64,000 bases of DNA. Source: Volutella citrinella (taxonomy: Eukaryota > Ascomycota > Sordariomycetes > Hypocreales > Nectriaceae). Under the pieces are notes generated by a model. It made no database searches and had not been told where the DNA came from. It worked only from the letters and a program-made list of their open reading frames with translations. Below, piece after piece: positions 1-10,544 of the stretch (the first letter of the stretch is position 1; every line of letters begins with the position of its first letter). The stretch lies in assembly GCA_034401135.1 (NCBI GenBank), contig JAWZSP010000006.1:2914001-2978000 (forward strand), in the 5' to 3' direction. The position numbers and the translations under genes are program-made.

Positions 1-1
1 C

Positions 2-151
2 GCTTAGAATTCGGTCCACGCTTTTCCCGAGCAAGTCGGATCCCGCATACCAATCCCGATCGATTATCTCATTTCGGGCCCGAATTGCTTCATCCGTCAT
101 GCGATCCGTTCCGGGCCTAAATCTACCATGAGCGTATGACGGAAGCGCTTC
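2..151 (-). other. Open frame continuing past the stop of the first gene
   Basis: Read on the minus strand, the frame of the first gene stays open after its TAG (152-154) to the left edge. It encodes about 50 residues, starting EALPSYAHGR and containing a charged stretch with a DRDWYAG motif. The composition looks like protein rather than chance. I found no convincing intron that would splice out the TAG: the donor-like GTATTA at about 173 leaves only some 20 nt, and other donor and acceptor pairs lack a branch site. It could be the true 3' part of the gene behind a missed intron, sequence beyond a nonsense mutation, or a chance open frame. Confidence 0.35.
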
Positions 152-1441
152 CTAACCAGCTTCCGTAATACCTGCCGAGTGAACCCATGGTGGTGCGGCC
201 CATTTCGTGCCGCAGGGGGAACCCGGGGCACAAGTCGACTGAGGCCCAGGCTCGTCGAGCTTTCGGGGGGGCATACGAACTTTCTTTGGTCCAGAATCAT
301 CATCTCTCTTTCCAGTCGACCCATGGGTAGCAGAACTCGATGACTTCACTTGTCGCGCCATGGTCGAGGACGACTCCGGAGAAATTCCTAGGCCCTCGAA
401 ACAGGCTTGCCTCACAGTTTGCTGGGCTGACAATAAGACTTGATCCTCAACGTCAGCCCGCCCGTCGCGTTCATACTGCTTAGTTTGCAGTCCGGAGAGG
501 GTAGAATCAAGTCCCAAAGGGCGGTATTGTCGTTGGCCAGGAGGTCCAGCAGTCAGGGGTCGAGGTCCAGAGGTACCCAACGTAGAGACCAGAGTAGATG
601 ACGGGGGTTGGCGATGATAGTACCCAAAGCTTGGAGCCTCCTCCCCATTTGCCATTGTTGGCTTTGGTGCCAATTCATGTTGCTCGTCGGGCTCTGCTGG
701 GTTGTTGTTGTTGTTGTCCTGGATTCGAAAAGGAAGAGGGTCTGACTGAGCAGAACGCAGGGTGGCAGTCAATATCGCGCTTTCCCGCCCCTCGGATGTA
801 GGGGGTTCTCGATTCAGGGACGTAGTTTGACAAGTGTCCTGGGGGATTGTTGACAAGTCACCTCGGGCGGGCAGTCCTCCTCGTCGAAGGGCCTTCTGAG
901 CCTTCTTCTGATTGGGGTTGGGGTAGGATGCCAGGTTATGCAAAGACTTTACAGTCATGTTCATCAATGGGTCAGAGCCCAAATCACTTTCTTCGTCACT
1001 CTCCCCGCTACCATCGCCAGTTCTTTCCTCAACATCAGGGAAAAGCGATGAGAGTGTCATTGCAGAGGTGCTGGCGAGTATTCGGGACGGCCGGGCTGCC
1101 ATATTGGCACAGTTGTGCTCTGCGTCATGCAACGGACTGATGGCACGATCGTAGTTCTGCTGTAACGGAGTGTACTGTGGGAGAGAGGACGAGCGGGAGC
1201 CTGACCGGAGAGGAAGGGCAGCGAGAACAGATTTGGGAAGGAGTGCTAGCCCAGAATTAACACCCCCGGCCCCCCACTTGAAGGAGCGGCCTCGACGGGT
1301 TGGAGGCTGAAGCGGATGGGATGAACTGGGGTTGTAGAGGGTCCCGGCGGTGGTGTAGGTTGGCTGCTGGGTCGTAGTTGGAGCCGACACCACAGCAGCG
1401 GAGGAGGTCGTCATGCTACCGGGAGAAGAAAAGGTTTCCAT
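152..1441 (-). CDS. Low-complexity protein of unknown function
   Basis: This is a single open frame of 429 codons from the ATG at 1441. I do not recognise the family. The protein is rich in Ser, Pro, Thr and Gln and looks largely disordered. A GTT repeat near 702-716 encodes an Asn run (about residue 245), and an acidic Ser/Glu/Asp patch lies around residues 140-156. No membrane segment or signal peptide is visible. The C-terminal part has a KKVRMPPRKLDEPGPQ stretch that looks like a conserved linear segment (from memory of similar fungal proteins, not verified). The frame ends at a TAG at 152-154 but remains open beyond it, so the C-terminus is unresolved. The gene is transcribed away from palI, which lies 1.66 kb upstream on the same strand. 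Confidence 0.6.
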   Translation of the reverse strand: METFSSPGSMTTSSAAVVSAPTTTQQPTYTTAGTLYNPSSSHPLQPPTRRGRSFKWGAGGVNSGLALLPKSVLAALPLRSGSRSSSLPQYTPLQQNYDRAISPLHDAEHNCANMAARPSRILASTSAMTLSSLFPDVEERTGDGSGESDEESDLGSDPLMNMTVKSLHNLASYPNPNQKKAQKALRRGGLPARGDLSTIPQDTCQTTSLNREPPTSEGRESAILTATLRSAQSDPLPFRIQDNNNNNPAEPDEQHELAPKPTMANGEEAPSFGYYHRQPPSSTLVSTLGTSGPRPLTAGPPGQRQYRPLGLDSTLSGLQTKQYERDGRADVEDQVLLSAQQTVRQACFEGLGISPESSSTMARQVKSSSSATHGSTGKRDDDSGPKKVRMPPRKLDEPGPQSTCAPGSPCGTKWAAPPWVHSAGITEAG

Positions 1442-3100
1442 CTTGGGCTTGATGCGGCAATATCCAGTTGGCCGATCAACAATGCGGTTATCCTTTCCTA
1501 CAAAATAACGTGGCGAGTCTGGAAGATATTGGTTAGATTGGAGATGAAATTATCAAGCAGGGCTCTTTTCGCATCTCTGTCGTCGACCCGAATGACGCGA
1601 GGAAGTGAAACGCGAAGTACTAAGGGGGCATAGACAAGGCAGAAACTATCAAATAGTGCGGCCTGTCCAATACCAGGGTGTGTGTTGGGCGGCGTGGGGA
1701 TATTGCCGCGAATTAATAGTGCCCACGAGAGGAGCGATCGGTTGTTGCTGGCTGAAGAAGGGGGAAGGGAGGGTGATGGTAGGAGACACGATGGTGCAAA
1801 GGCGAAACCGAAAGTGACGGGGTGTTGGAGCAGCTGTGGAAAATGAACTCATCGTCAGGACGCACCTTCCCGTCCCTCTGCCAACTTATCTTTGGGAAAC
1901 AGATGCAAGCTGCAGGTGGAAACAAAGCAGGGAAGGAGCGCGGGCGTGGCATCGTCGGGAGGGAGGGCAGGAGCAAACAAGCATCTTACCAAATCCAAAA
2001 AGAAGGGCGGTTTCCCAACATGGGCTACTATATGTCAAGGGATCGTAGGTCGACTCCCAAAATCGTTAAATCATATGTGTTCACTGAAGGAGCTGCGTTG
2101 ACGAAAAGTCAGCCGTGGTAATGGTGGTGTGCATCATGGTGACGCAGGAACTTACAGTCTGCGGGATTCGAATATTTGAGTCTGATTCACATATATTTGC
2201 CTGTCTTCGTGGCTGCGCCTCGGGGTGCAAAGGACCACTGAGGTGTTTAATGAATGTGTGAGGGAAACCGAAAATGGTCCTTGTGGGTGACGAGACGGTT
2301 TTCATGGAGGCCCCAGGATGGAACTAGGGCAAAGAAGCTGGTGTTGGCACTGTCAGACAGCTGGCAACTCGCACACAAAGCATTTGATATGCAGTGAATC
2401 ATCGTCATTTAGGAACAGTCCTGTATTCATGAGCCGTCCTTCGGCTACAATATATTCTACTTGACATCTCTCCTTCTCCGTCGTTCATCGCCGACAGCGT
2501 TGTCAATTCATTACTGGTAGTAGCCTCCGTAGGCCTCTTGATATTGCGTAGGGCGTTCATGGTGCCAACCACTGCAGCATGTCGTCGTCACTCACACTTC
2601 AGGAACCAGCCCCTACTCTGGTACCAACAGCAGAAGAATCTACCACGGCACAATTGGATGGCTCCGCGTGAGTTGCACTACGCTGCTCTTTGCGGCACGT
2701 GGCCCCTCTGTAGGGTCGTGGCCATCGGTTTGGGGCGGACCCCGGAATATAGATTGTAAAAGAAAACAAATGAGGAAATGAAAGCCGCTTGCTTGAGCAT
2801 GCTTGAGCCGAAGGCCTGGTATCCAATGTTCAACGCGGAGGGTCGATGCAGACTGACGACAGTCATCGCGCAAAGAACACTCATCGGATTGAGCAATCAC
2901 GAAGGGAGGACAAGCCTTGGGCCGAGAGCGAGAAAATATGTCGACTTCCGGGTATTGTGAGAAACGAAAGAAGGCAAGTTAAAAATTCCGCGTGTCGGGT
3001 ATCACGGGATGAGAATCTGCGCTGCCACCCAATTGGTTTCGCGCGTAACAGAGTAAAGAGCCAGATGCGTGTCCAAGAGCATCGGAAGAGAGAAAGTTCA
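1442..3100. other. Intergenic, promoter of first gene and palI 3' flank
   Basis: About 1.66 kb without a supportable gene. The open frames here are at most 154 codons, overlap on both strands, and look like chance. Sequence next to 1441 should hold the promoter of the first gene, and sequence next to 3100 the palI 3' untranslated region. I saw no tRNA or repeat. Confidence 0.6.
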
Positions 3101-5198
3101 TCACATACGGCCGCCAGGGTACGCGCTGCCTGGGATCATGCCAGGACCCTTGGCAGAACGGGCATTTGGCAGTTGAAAGTCGGGATTGTCCAAAAGCATG
3201 TCTTGACGTTGTTGCACTGGCCGCCGCGCCATTGGGCCCCCTTGCTGATACGGCAATGGGGGTGCCGGCGATGGATTCCAACGTGGATTCACACCCCGCT
3301 GAGATATTGACGTGAATGTTGACTTTTCTGACTCTGCCGGGCTTCTCGAGCCAGGGTTGTTGTCACGGGGGTCCTCGTAAATCGGCTCGATAGGAGGCGG
3401 CACGAGACTGTTCGCACTTGCACCAGGAGGGGTGTTGGAGGCGAATCGAGGGTCGACGTCCTCGTAGTAATCACCGCCACCAGCATTTTGGCGCTGCGGG
3501 GCAAGGGGTGAACCCGCGCGAGGGGAGTTCCTCCCATTGCTTTGATTCCACGCTGCTCGTGGGGGCACGTACTGGCCAGAGAGTTCGGCAGCGTTTGGTT
3601 GAATCTGTAGTGGTGCACCATATTCATCGGTGCTGTATTTGCTTGTTTCACTCGTGTAGGTGTCGTGACGGTTGGGGGGTTGCACCTGGCCCATCTGTCC
3701 TTGCTGCAGGCCTACCATGCCAGCAACATCGGCGTCGCTATCCCGCAGGGGCCCGTAGGGAGCACGTGGAGGTGGTGGTACTGCTTCCATCTCAATTGGT
3801 TGTCCGCCAACTGTCGCTGCCTGTGTGCCTGGGAGAGGAGGTGGCGACTCGGCTCTTGCAATGCCAGCTTCCGACGGTGGCAGGACAAGGGATTCTGATT
3901 GAGGCGGGAGAGTGTTATAGTTGTTGTACGGTGCGTTTTGCGGGTATCCCTGGCCGGGATCTGTGGGCCGCCGGCTTGGTGGTCCGTAGCCTGGTGGTGG
4001 ACTCCTGCCTCCTCGGGTCCCCATGGTGTTGGGTCCATATCCGCCTCTTTGCTGGTACGGTGGGATATAACCACCTCGCGCTCCTCCTCGAGGGCCATAC
4101 GGGCTTCGGCGCCCTCGGGTCGAACCACCATAATTATCGAATCCACCGCCGCGCCCACCATACCCTCCACGTCCGCGATAGCTGCCTGAAGGCCCCATAT
4201 CGCCCCGTCCCCGGCGCATTCCCTCTGTAGAAGGACCTCGGCGAACGCCATACGGATCTTGGGGTTCGTTGATAGGGTTGCCGTACTGGTCACGAGAGCC
4301 TGAGCGCTGGGGAGGACCATTGAATGCTGCCACTTCCCCAAATCCAGCAGGCTCATTGTGCGCCGATATGGGGGATCTGTTCGACGTGGTACGGCGGGTA
4401 AGAGGTACATTCTCATCGCTAACGCGGTCCGGCTGAGTCTTCTGCTCAAAGGACGCGAAAGAAGGGTCCTGGGTCCCGTTTCCACCACTGACAGTGGGAA
4501 CGGTGGGCTGGCGAACTGCAAACTCGGTGGGGCTGGGTTTTTGTGCTTCGCGGTTGTAGTAGTTCTCGCCGCTCATCTCGGCATTTTGGTCGATCCGCTT
4601 CTGTCGATCTTTGCGGCCGATCAGTGTGCGACGCATGGCACAAGTAACGAGACCGCTCAAAGCAACCAAGATGGTTGACGCAAGAACAATGTACGACCCC
4701 CATGCCATGTGCGGGATGAACAAGAGCACATCGATCAAGAAAGCGCAGAGGCAAATGAGGAAGTCAATAAGCAAGAAGATGAAGACGATTAGCAGATACC
4801 TGGTTGAGTGCGCGGCTGAGTGCATATGAGCCACGGCAGCCATAATGAAAAGCACCAGGGTAAGGAGTGCAGCAACGGGGTGGACGATCAAAACGGCAGA
4901 AAGGGTGTTGCGAACACCCGTAGGAAGGTCAAAGGATGATGGCTCATCCTTGAAGGCTTTGCCTGGGAAAGAGTTAGTGGATGACCGTGGACGAAGCAGG
5001 TGAGAACGCACCAGCATCATATCCTATCTGGATGCCGCTGCAGCCCTTGGAAGTGCAAGTTCCAAAAACACCAAAGGTAACGCCTTGGTAGCTGCCGAGG
5101 GGGATGGCCTGGATGATGGGGACGGACAAAACGGCCAAGAGCATCAGCGCGAAGGCCGCCCCCAACAATATAGTGAGTGGTGTCGCCGGCCGGATCAT
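3101..5198 (-). CDS. palI: pH-response regulator PalI/Rim9
   Basis: Membrane component of the Pal/Rim ambient-pH pathway. In the family it assists the plasma-membrane sensor PalH/Rim21, upstream of PacC/Rim101 activation. Exons are 5198-5012 and 4962-3101, with a 49-nt intron, giving 682 aa. The start at MIRPATPLTILL is preferred over an ATG 13 codons upstream because it matches the family N-terminus. Four hydrophobic segments are visible, at about 8-30, 84-107, 118-145 and 152-172. The first loop carries paired cysteines (CTSKGC). The long cytoplasmic tail is rich in Pro and Gly, with an RG/RGG-rich block at about 312-395. The SUR7/PalI fold and length fit the family. Identification is firm. 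The function of the RGG block is unknown to me. Confidence 0.93.
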
Positions 5199-8100
5199 GG
5201 CGGCGGGTCGAGAATTGAGATGGGTTCCAGCAACCAAGCGAAGGTGTTTCGTTATCGAGAGAGAGAGATATAATAGCAGAGTCTTGCGTGTGGTAGTGCT
5301 GTAATAGCGTTGGATATTATTGCTTCATTGAGCGAGCAGAAGGAGTGGAATGTTGTCAGGTGTAAAGAGCGTCGGGGTCATTGGCGAATGTCGTAAAGAA
5401 ACCCTAAGTCTTCGTGTTCCCAAAGAAGCGCCCGGTTTTGTCCTTTGCCGCCCACGTCCCTCTGATAGTCGTGTTCTCGCGCAATGTCCCAATGGTCGTC
5501 TGGTTGGCTGTCGAGGTCGACGGCGCGACAAATCGGTGATGGGGGGGTCGGCGTCGTCGAGGGCGAGCAGCCGCGGCAGGAATCGCGGAAACTTGGCAGT
5601 CGCAATCGTCCTTCTCGTCGCCGTCGCCGCCGCGCGGCTATTCGGATTTCGGCGTCGAGCAGCGTCTGGTCCCAGGTCCAGAGCAGCGAGTGTTACGGCA
5701 AGGAGGCGAGGTGAGAGGAGTGAGAGAGTGAGAGAGCGAGAATCGCCCTTGGTACTTACGCCCGTATGACAGGCACCGCAAGGAGGTGGAGGGTGGAGGG
5801 TGGAACCGTGGAGGGTGGGCGGCGGCAGAGTGCAACGTCTGCTGGTTTGTGTGGGTGTCTGATGCTAGCGCTGCCTGTGGGTGCCAGTGGAGTGGCTTAG
5901 AAGACCAGGTCCCGGGGTGGGCTAGTCCAGGGTTGGATGGTGCAACGCGCAACAGCACGTCCAGTATCAGACGCTGTCTGGAATTGATTCAGACGGCCCT
6001 GCGCAGTGCGACTGGTCTGGACGAACCGCGCCAACCTGGCTGGAACACTCCTGTCCACGCCTGGCTGCTACACGTCGCACAAGGATCACAGGACGAGCGG
6101 CCGCGGCTCGGAGAAAGCCTGGACACAACTGTGGCAGACGCAGCCTGTCACAGTGTTCGGATTTCTAGGTTGGTTGGGGCATCTCTGCTGCCTCCCAAAA
6201 GCCTGAGAACGAACTCTATCTCTGGTAGGCTCGCAGGCGTTCCAGGGCGACCCAGGTCGATGCAATTTACCCACGCGTGCTCGCAGCACACTCACCAGGC
6301 CATCGTATCGTCGCATCGCACTCATTGCAGACGTCCACCTCAGCCTCCTCCACTCAGATCCAGGCACGCAATTCATCCGGGTGGGGCTCGAATGCTACTC
6401 TGCCCATTAACCTAGCTTCCAGACTAACACAACCTCGTCAATGGATTATGGACCTCCCTAATTAGCATGCACAATGAGCCCGGGGTCGGCGCCCTGGCCA
6501 GGCCCACCAATCAAAGAGGCCGAACTCTACTAGCATTATCAGTCCACGAAGCAGTCACTTACTCGCTCCCATGCCTTCGCTCGGATCTACGAGGCTAAAG
6601 TCGAAGCAGGCTTTTCTTTGTTCAACGGCCAAGCATCCTTATCGCACAAAGGGCCAGGCGCTGTGTATGCCAGTCTTCGTGAAGCACAGAGAGCAACAAG
6701 CTGAAGGTCTGCTGCATCCAAGCCTCGCTCCAGAGCCGGGTCGGTGTGTCCACATGCCCATGGCGGCTCGTTGCACAGAGTGAATAATTGCGCACACAAG
6801 ATAGTGTGACTTGTGGCCCCCTCACCCATCCGGCTTTGAACCCGCACACATGCTTGAGTCGGAACATGGAAGGATGAGAACGCGCGCGGCGGTCAAGGGC
6901 CTGGACTTGGATTAGTGGGCCGCTATGGAGTAGTGAATCCCAGATCGCTCCTGGGAGCATGCCGGGCGCATTGCATCGGGAAGGAAATTGGTATCCAATC
7001 CCCTAATGAGAAGCCGAAGAACCTCCAGACTGCTTCGGCTATGGATAAGGTACGGAGTATAGTAGTAGTGCCTAATGTAAAGTAAGGTACCTTAGGCAAG
7101 GGCCGACCGACTCCCGCTAATCAATACTCGACAGGACAGAACAGCATCGGCCGCCATCACGCGAGCTAGCCCAAGGGGAATCCGCCGGGCAACGGAGCCC
7201 TTCCTCCCACCTCGCTTGTGTGTTGATGAGGCGGCCAACAAATACAGGGTGCTACCAAGACATGCGGCGCAAGGCCAGCAACCTTCTCCATCTGTACGGA
7301 GCACACGGTAGAAATACGAGTGATCATTCCTGCGGCCCGAGAAGAGCCAGTCGCTAGTCTCCTCTCGCTGTGGGCCGTTCCCAATCCTCCAACCAATGTC
7401 GTCTCAACTGTTGCCCGCATGAAGAAACATGTTTGAGGTGGTGGGTTTTGCAGGCTATTTTCGTTCGCTGGGCAAATCTGAAACTCGGATGGAGAATGAT
7501 CCATCAAATCACGTACAGCACCGCGGCCGTGTTGGCAGGCACTTGTGTCATAGTCAATCTCACCGAGCAGCCCCCATTTCATTCTCACAATAGGCCTTTG
7601 GTGCACAGTGGTGGGGATTTCCAAAATTGGACATATACTATGCACACCATTGGCAGCCAACGCACAACTTCCAATCCAACGATAAGTGCTTCAACATCAT
7701 GGCGACGGTGAGCCACGCCACAAACCCGAAATGCAAACATTCCTGTTTCGAAGAGGTGCAACCATGGGTCTGTCTTATGTTGCCTGATTTCTGGGATGCA
7801 TGCTCTGGTTTTGTCGGCGGTCACTGCCAATCGCAATGCAGCTCATCAAAGTCCATCAAGAATCATAATTCCATCGTCTACTACCTACCCTAAATGCCTC
7901 CCATCAGAATCAAGTCATCAAGTTTATGGTAGATATAATAGCTGAGTTATCCCCAATCCCACGTGGCTTTGGGCGAGAGGAAGCGCATCTGGGGTTGGCG
8001 TGAAGCAACCTCGCGCTCGGCGATATAAGCTTGTTGGTTGTTGGTGGTCGGTCATGATGAAGGGCCGAAACCCGAAATACGCAGACAATTGTGACTCGGC

Positions 8101-8494
8101 GATTTCAACACTCGGTGATAAGCGCCGGCGTACGGGATTAATAATTCGTTCACAACAGAGATTTTATTTACAGGCAATTGTCTGCCAAAGAACGGACACT
8201 CATGTTGACCCTCACTGTATCCCTACGATAAAATACTGCAACTATTCGCTGGTGGACCCGGTGTCGCGTGGTCTTTCCGAACCACTTCGGCATTAAGCTG
8301 CCATTCGGTGGAAATTTTGTCTCAGACGTCATCCCTCTCGATCCGGCCTCGACCGCCTAAATTTTGACACCACTCTTTCCCGCAACTTTTACTAATTGAA
8401 CTCCTGCCCTCCCCCCCAGACCTCGCCCGAAGCATCGCGCCTCTGTTGCCATCGACGAAGATCAAGTTTGAAGCTATTTGATCTATCTCCTGGC
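5199..8494. other. Large divergent intergenic region
   Basis: About 3.3 kb between two divergent genes, so it should contain the palI promoter (near 5199-5700) and that of the ABC1-family gene (near 8000-8494). A GA-rich stretch at about 5705-5745 lies near palI. Frames of up to 209 codons exist on both strands, but they have no recognisable domains and no intron or codon-bias support. Nothing else was seen. Confidence 0.55.
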
Positions 8495-10544
8495 ATGCTG
8501 CGCACCCATCTCCTGGGCGCGCCGCGAGCGCCGTTGCGGTCATGGGCGCCTCGATGCCGCTCCGCCGTGTCCGCCGTGTCCGCCTTCCCCGGGTCGCGCC
8601 GCGCGATTCAATCTGGAGGTGGCCCCTTTCAACCTATGCGCCCTCCCTCGCCGCAAGAGTTGGGCGCCCCGAAGCGAGCCAAAGAATACCGCCGAAGCCG
8701 CCGTTGGGGACGTCGCCTTGTCATCATCACGTCTATCGGTGCCGTTGTCTTCCTCACCGATCGACAGTTGTACGCCTCTGGCTTCGCTAGATCGTTAAGA
8801 ACCTTTGGGACGGGCTTGCTTGCTGCCCTCGACTACAAGATCAACTTCAGCCCCAACCCAATGGGTGGCGGCACGGTCCAGGACCTGCATTTGCGCAACG
8901 CCGAGCGACTATTCGAATTGCTCCGGGCCAATGGCGGCCTATACCTCAAGATTGGTCAGGCCATTGCCATGCAGAGCGCCGTCCTGCCGCCCGAGTTCCA
9001 AAAGATGTTCGGCCGCATGTTCGATGATGCCCCGCAGGACGACTGGAAGGATATCGAGGCTGTGATACGCCAGGATTTCGGCGGCAGGAGTGCCGAGGAG
9101 GTGTTTGGTGTCAGCTTCACCGGCAAGGAGGGAATGGGCCTGATGGAGCGCAAGGCTCGCGCGAGTGCGAGCGTTGCGCAGGTACACTGGGCCAGGCTGC
9201 CCGACGGTCGAGAGGTCGCAATCAAGATCCAAAAGCCAGAGATTGCCAAGCAGATTGCCTGGGATCTATGGGCTTTCAAGTAAGTGGCCAAACGCGCCGT
9301 TCTGAGTCCATTGCTGATAGTTTTTCTTCAGAACCGTGACATGGATCTACTCGAAATGGTTCGAACTTCCCCTTTACACTCTGGTTCCTTTCATCACGGA
9401 GCGACTCGAGCTCGAGACGGACTTCCTGAATGAGGCCAAGAATTCCGAGACGATGCGAGAACTGGTCAACTCGGAAAAAAGACTAAAGGGTCGTGTTTAC
9501 GTTCCTACCGTGTATTCGGAATTCACGACTAAGCGAGTCTTGGTGACGGAATGGATCGAGGGCGTCCGGCTGTGGGATAAGAAGACAATGACTTCGAGGT
9601 GGCTCGGCGGCCATGGCAAAGGCTCCCCTGGAGCCGGCGCTCCGCTGCCGACGGTAAACATGGCCGCTGCCAGACACCAACTCCGCACAATGCCATATCA
9701 GGAGAAGCTCAAACCGGAGCGACAAGAGTGGAAGGGCCGACGCGGGCGCGGCGGCCTTGGCCTGTCGACCAAGGAGGTCATGACTACTATGGTGGATCTT
9801 TTCTCTGCGCAGATCTTCAAATGGGGTGTCGTTCACTGCGATCCACACCCGGGAAACATTTTCATCCGACGGTTGCCCAATGGACGATCAGAGCTGGTAC
9901 TAATCGACCACGGGCTGTACGTGTACATGTCGCCCAAGTTTAGACACGAGTATGGCGCTTTCTGGAAGGCGCTCATGACGTTTGATAACAAGACCATCGG
10001 ACGCATCACGGAGGAGTGGGGTATCAAAGCAGCGGACCTTTTTGCGAGTGCAACACTCATGAAGCCGTATGAAGGAGGCTCCGGCCAGACGCAGAAGGAG
10101 ATCATGCGCGAGCTGCAGGCACTGACTCCGTCAGAGCGGCACTACGAGATGCAAAGGAGGATGAAGCAAGGCATCCGCGAGATCCTTGCCGACGAGGAGA
10201 AGTGGCCCAAGGAGCTCATCTTCATTGGGCGCAATATGCGTATTGTCCAGGGTAACAACCAGTACCTTGGCTCACCCGTCAACCGCATCAAGATGATGGG
10301 TGGATGGGCAAGCCGCAGTTTGTTCGAGGACCCCAACCTTAGCCTACGACAACGGCTGCAGAACCGATGGCGCCATCTCATCTTCAAGACGGTCATGACC
10401 CTGTCAGATGTGGCGTTCTACGTGTTCAAGCTACGACAGCTCCTAGGACTCGGTGGCGGCATGGAAGACGAGATGGAGAAGCGGATGAAGGATGTGGCGC
10501 AAGACTTTGGCATTGAGCTTCAACATGAGGTGTTTGAAGGCTGA
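8495..10544 (+). CDS. MCP2: Mitochondrial ABC1/ADCK (UbiB) family protein, Mcp2/Cqd2-like
   Basis: Atypical kinase-like protein. The yeast relatives Cqd2/Mcp2 act in the mitochondrial inner membrane on lipid homeostasis and coenzyme Q distribution. Exons are 8495-9279 and 9332-10544 (52-nt intron), giving 665 aa. An Arg/Ala/Ser-rich N-terminus (residues 1-40) suggests mitochondrial import, followed by a possible membrane segment at about 74-90. Family hallmarks are visible: KxGQ at 152-155, an Ala/Ser-rich loop in place of the glycine loop (221-231), VAIK with Lys244, HCDPHPGN at 430-437, and LIDHG at 452-456. An insert of about 50 residues (347-400) lies between the lobes. The start was chosen at the ATG giving the targeting sequence; an upstream in-frame extension lacks an obvious leader. 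Assignment to the ADCK1/Mcp2 branch rather than Coq8 is from motif context. Confidence 0.9.

Noticed and set aside
3418..4521. Long frames on both strands inside palI
   Set aside because: Shadows of the GC-rich repetitive PalI tail; the PalI frame is the one with family similarity.
5786..6415. 209-codon plus-strand open frame
   Set aside because: Trp/Ala/Arg-rich composition without domain content or a plausible gene context; likely chance.
6815..6850. Possible tRNA B-box on the minus strand (GGGTTCAAAGCC)
   Set aside because: The flanking bases do not form a T-arm stem and no cloverleaf is visible.
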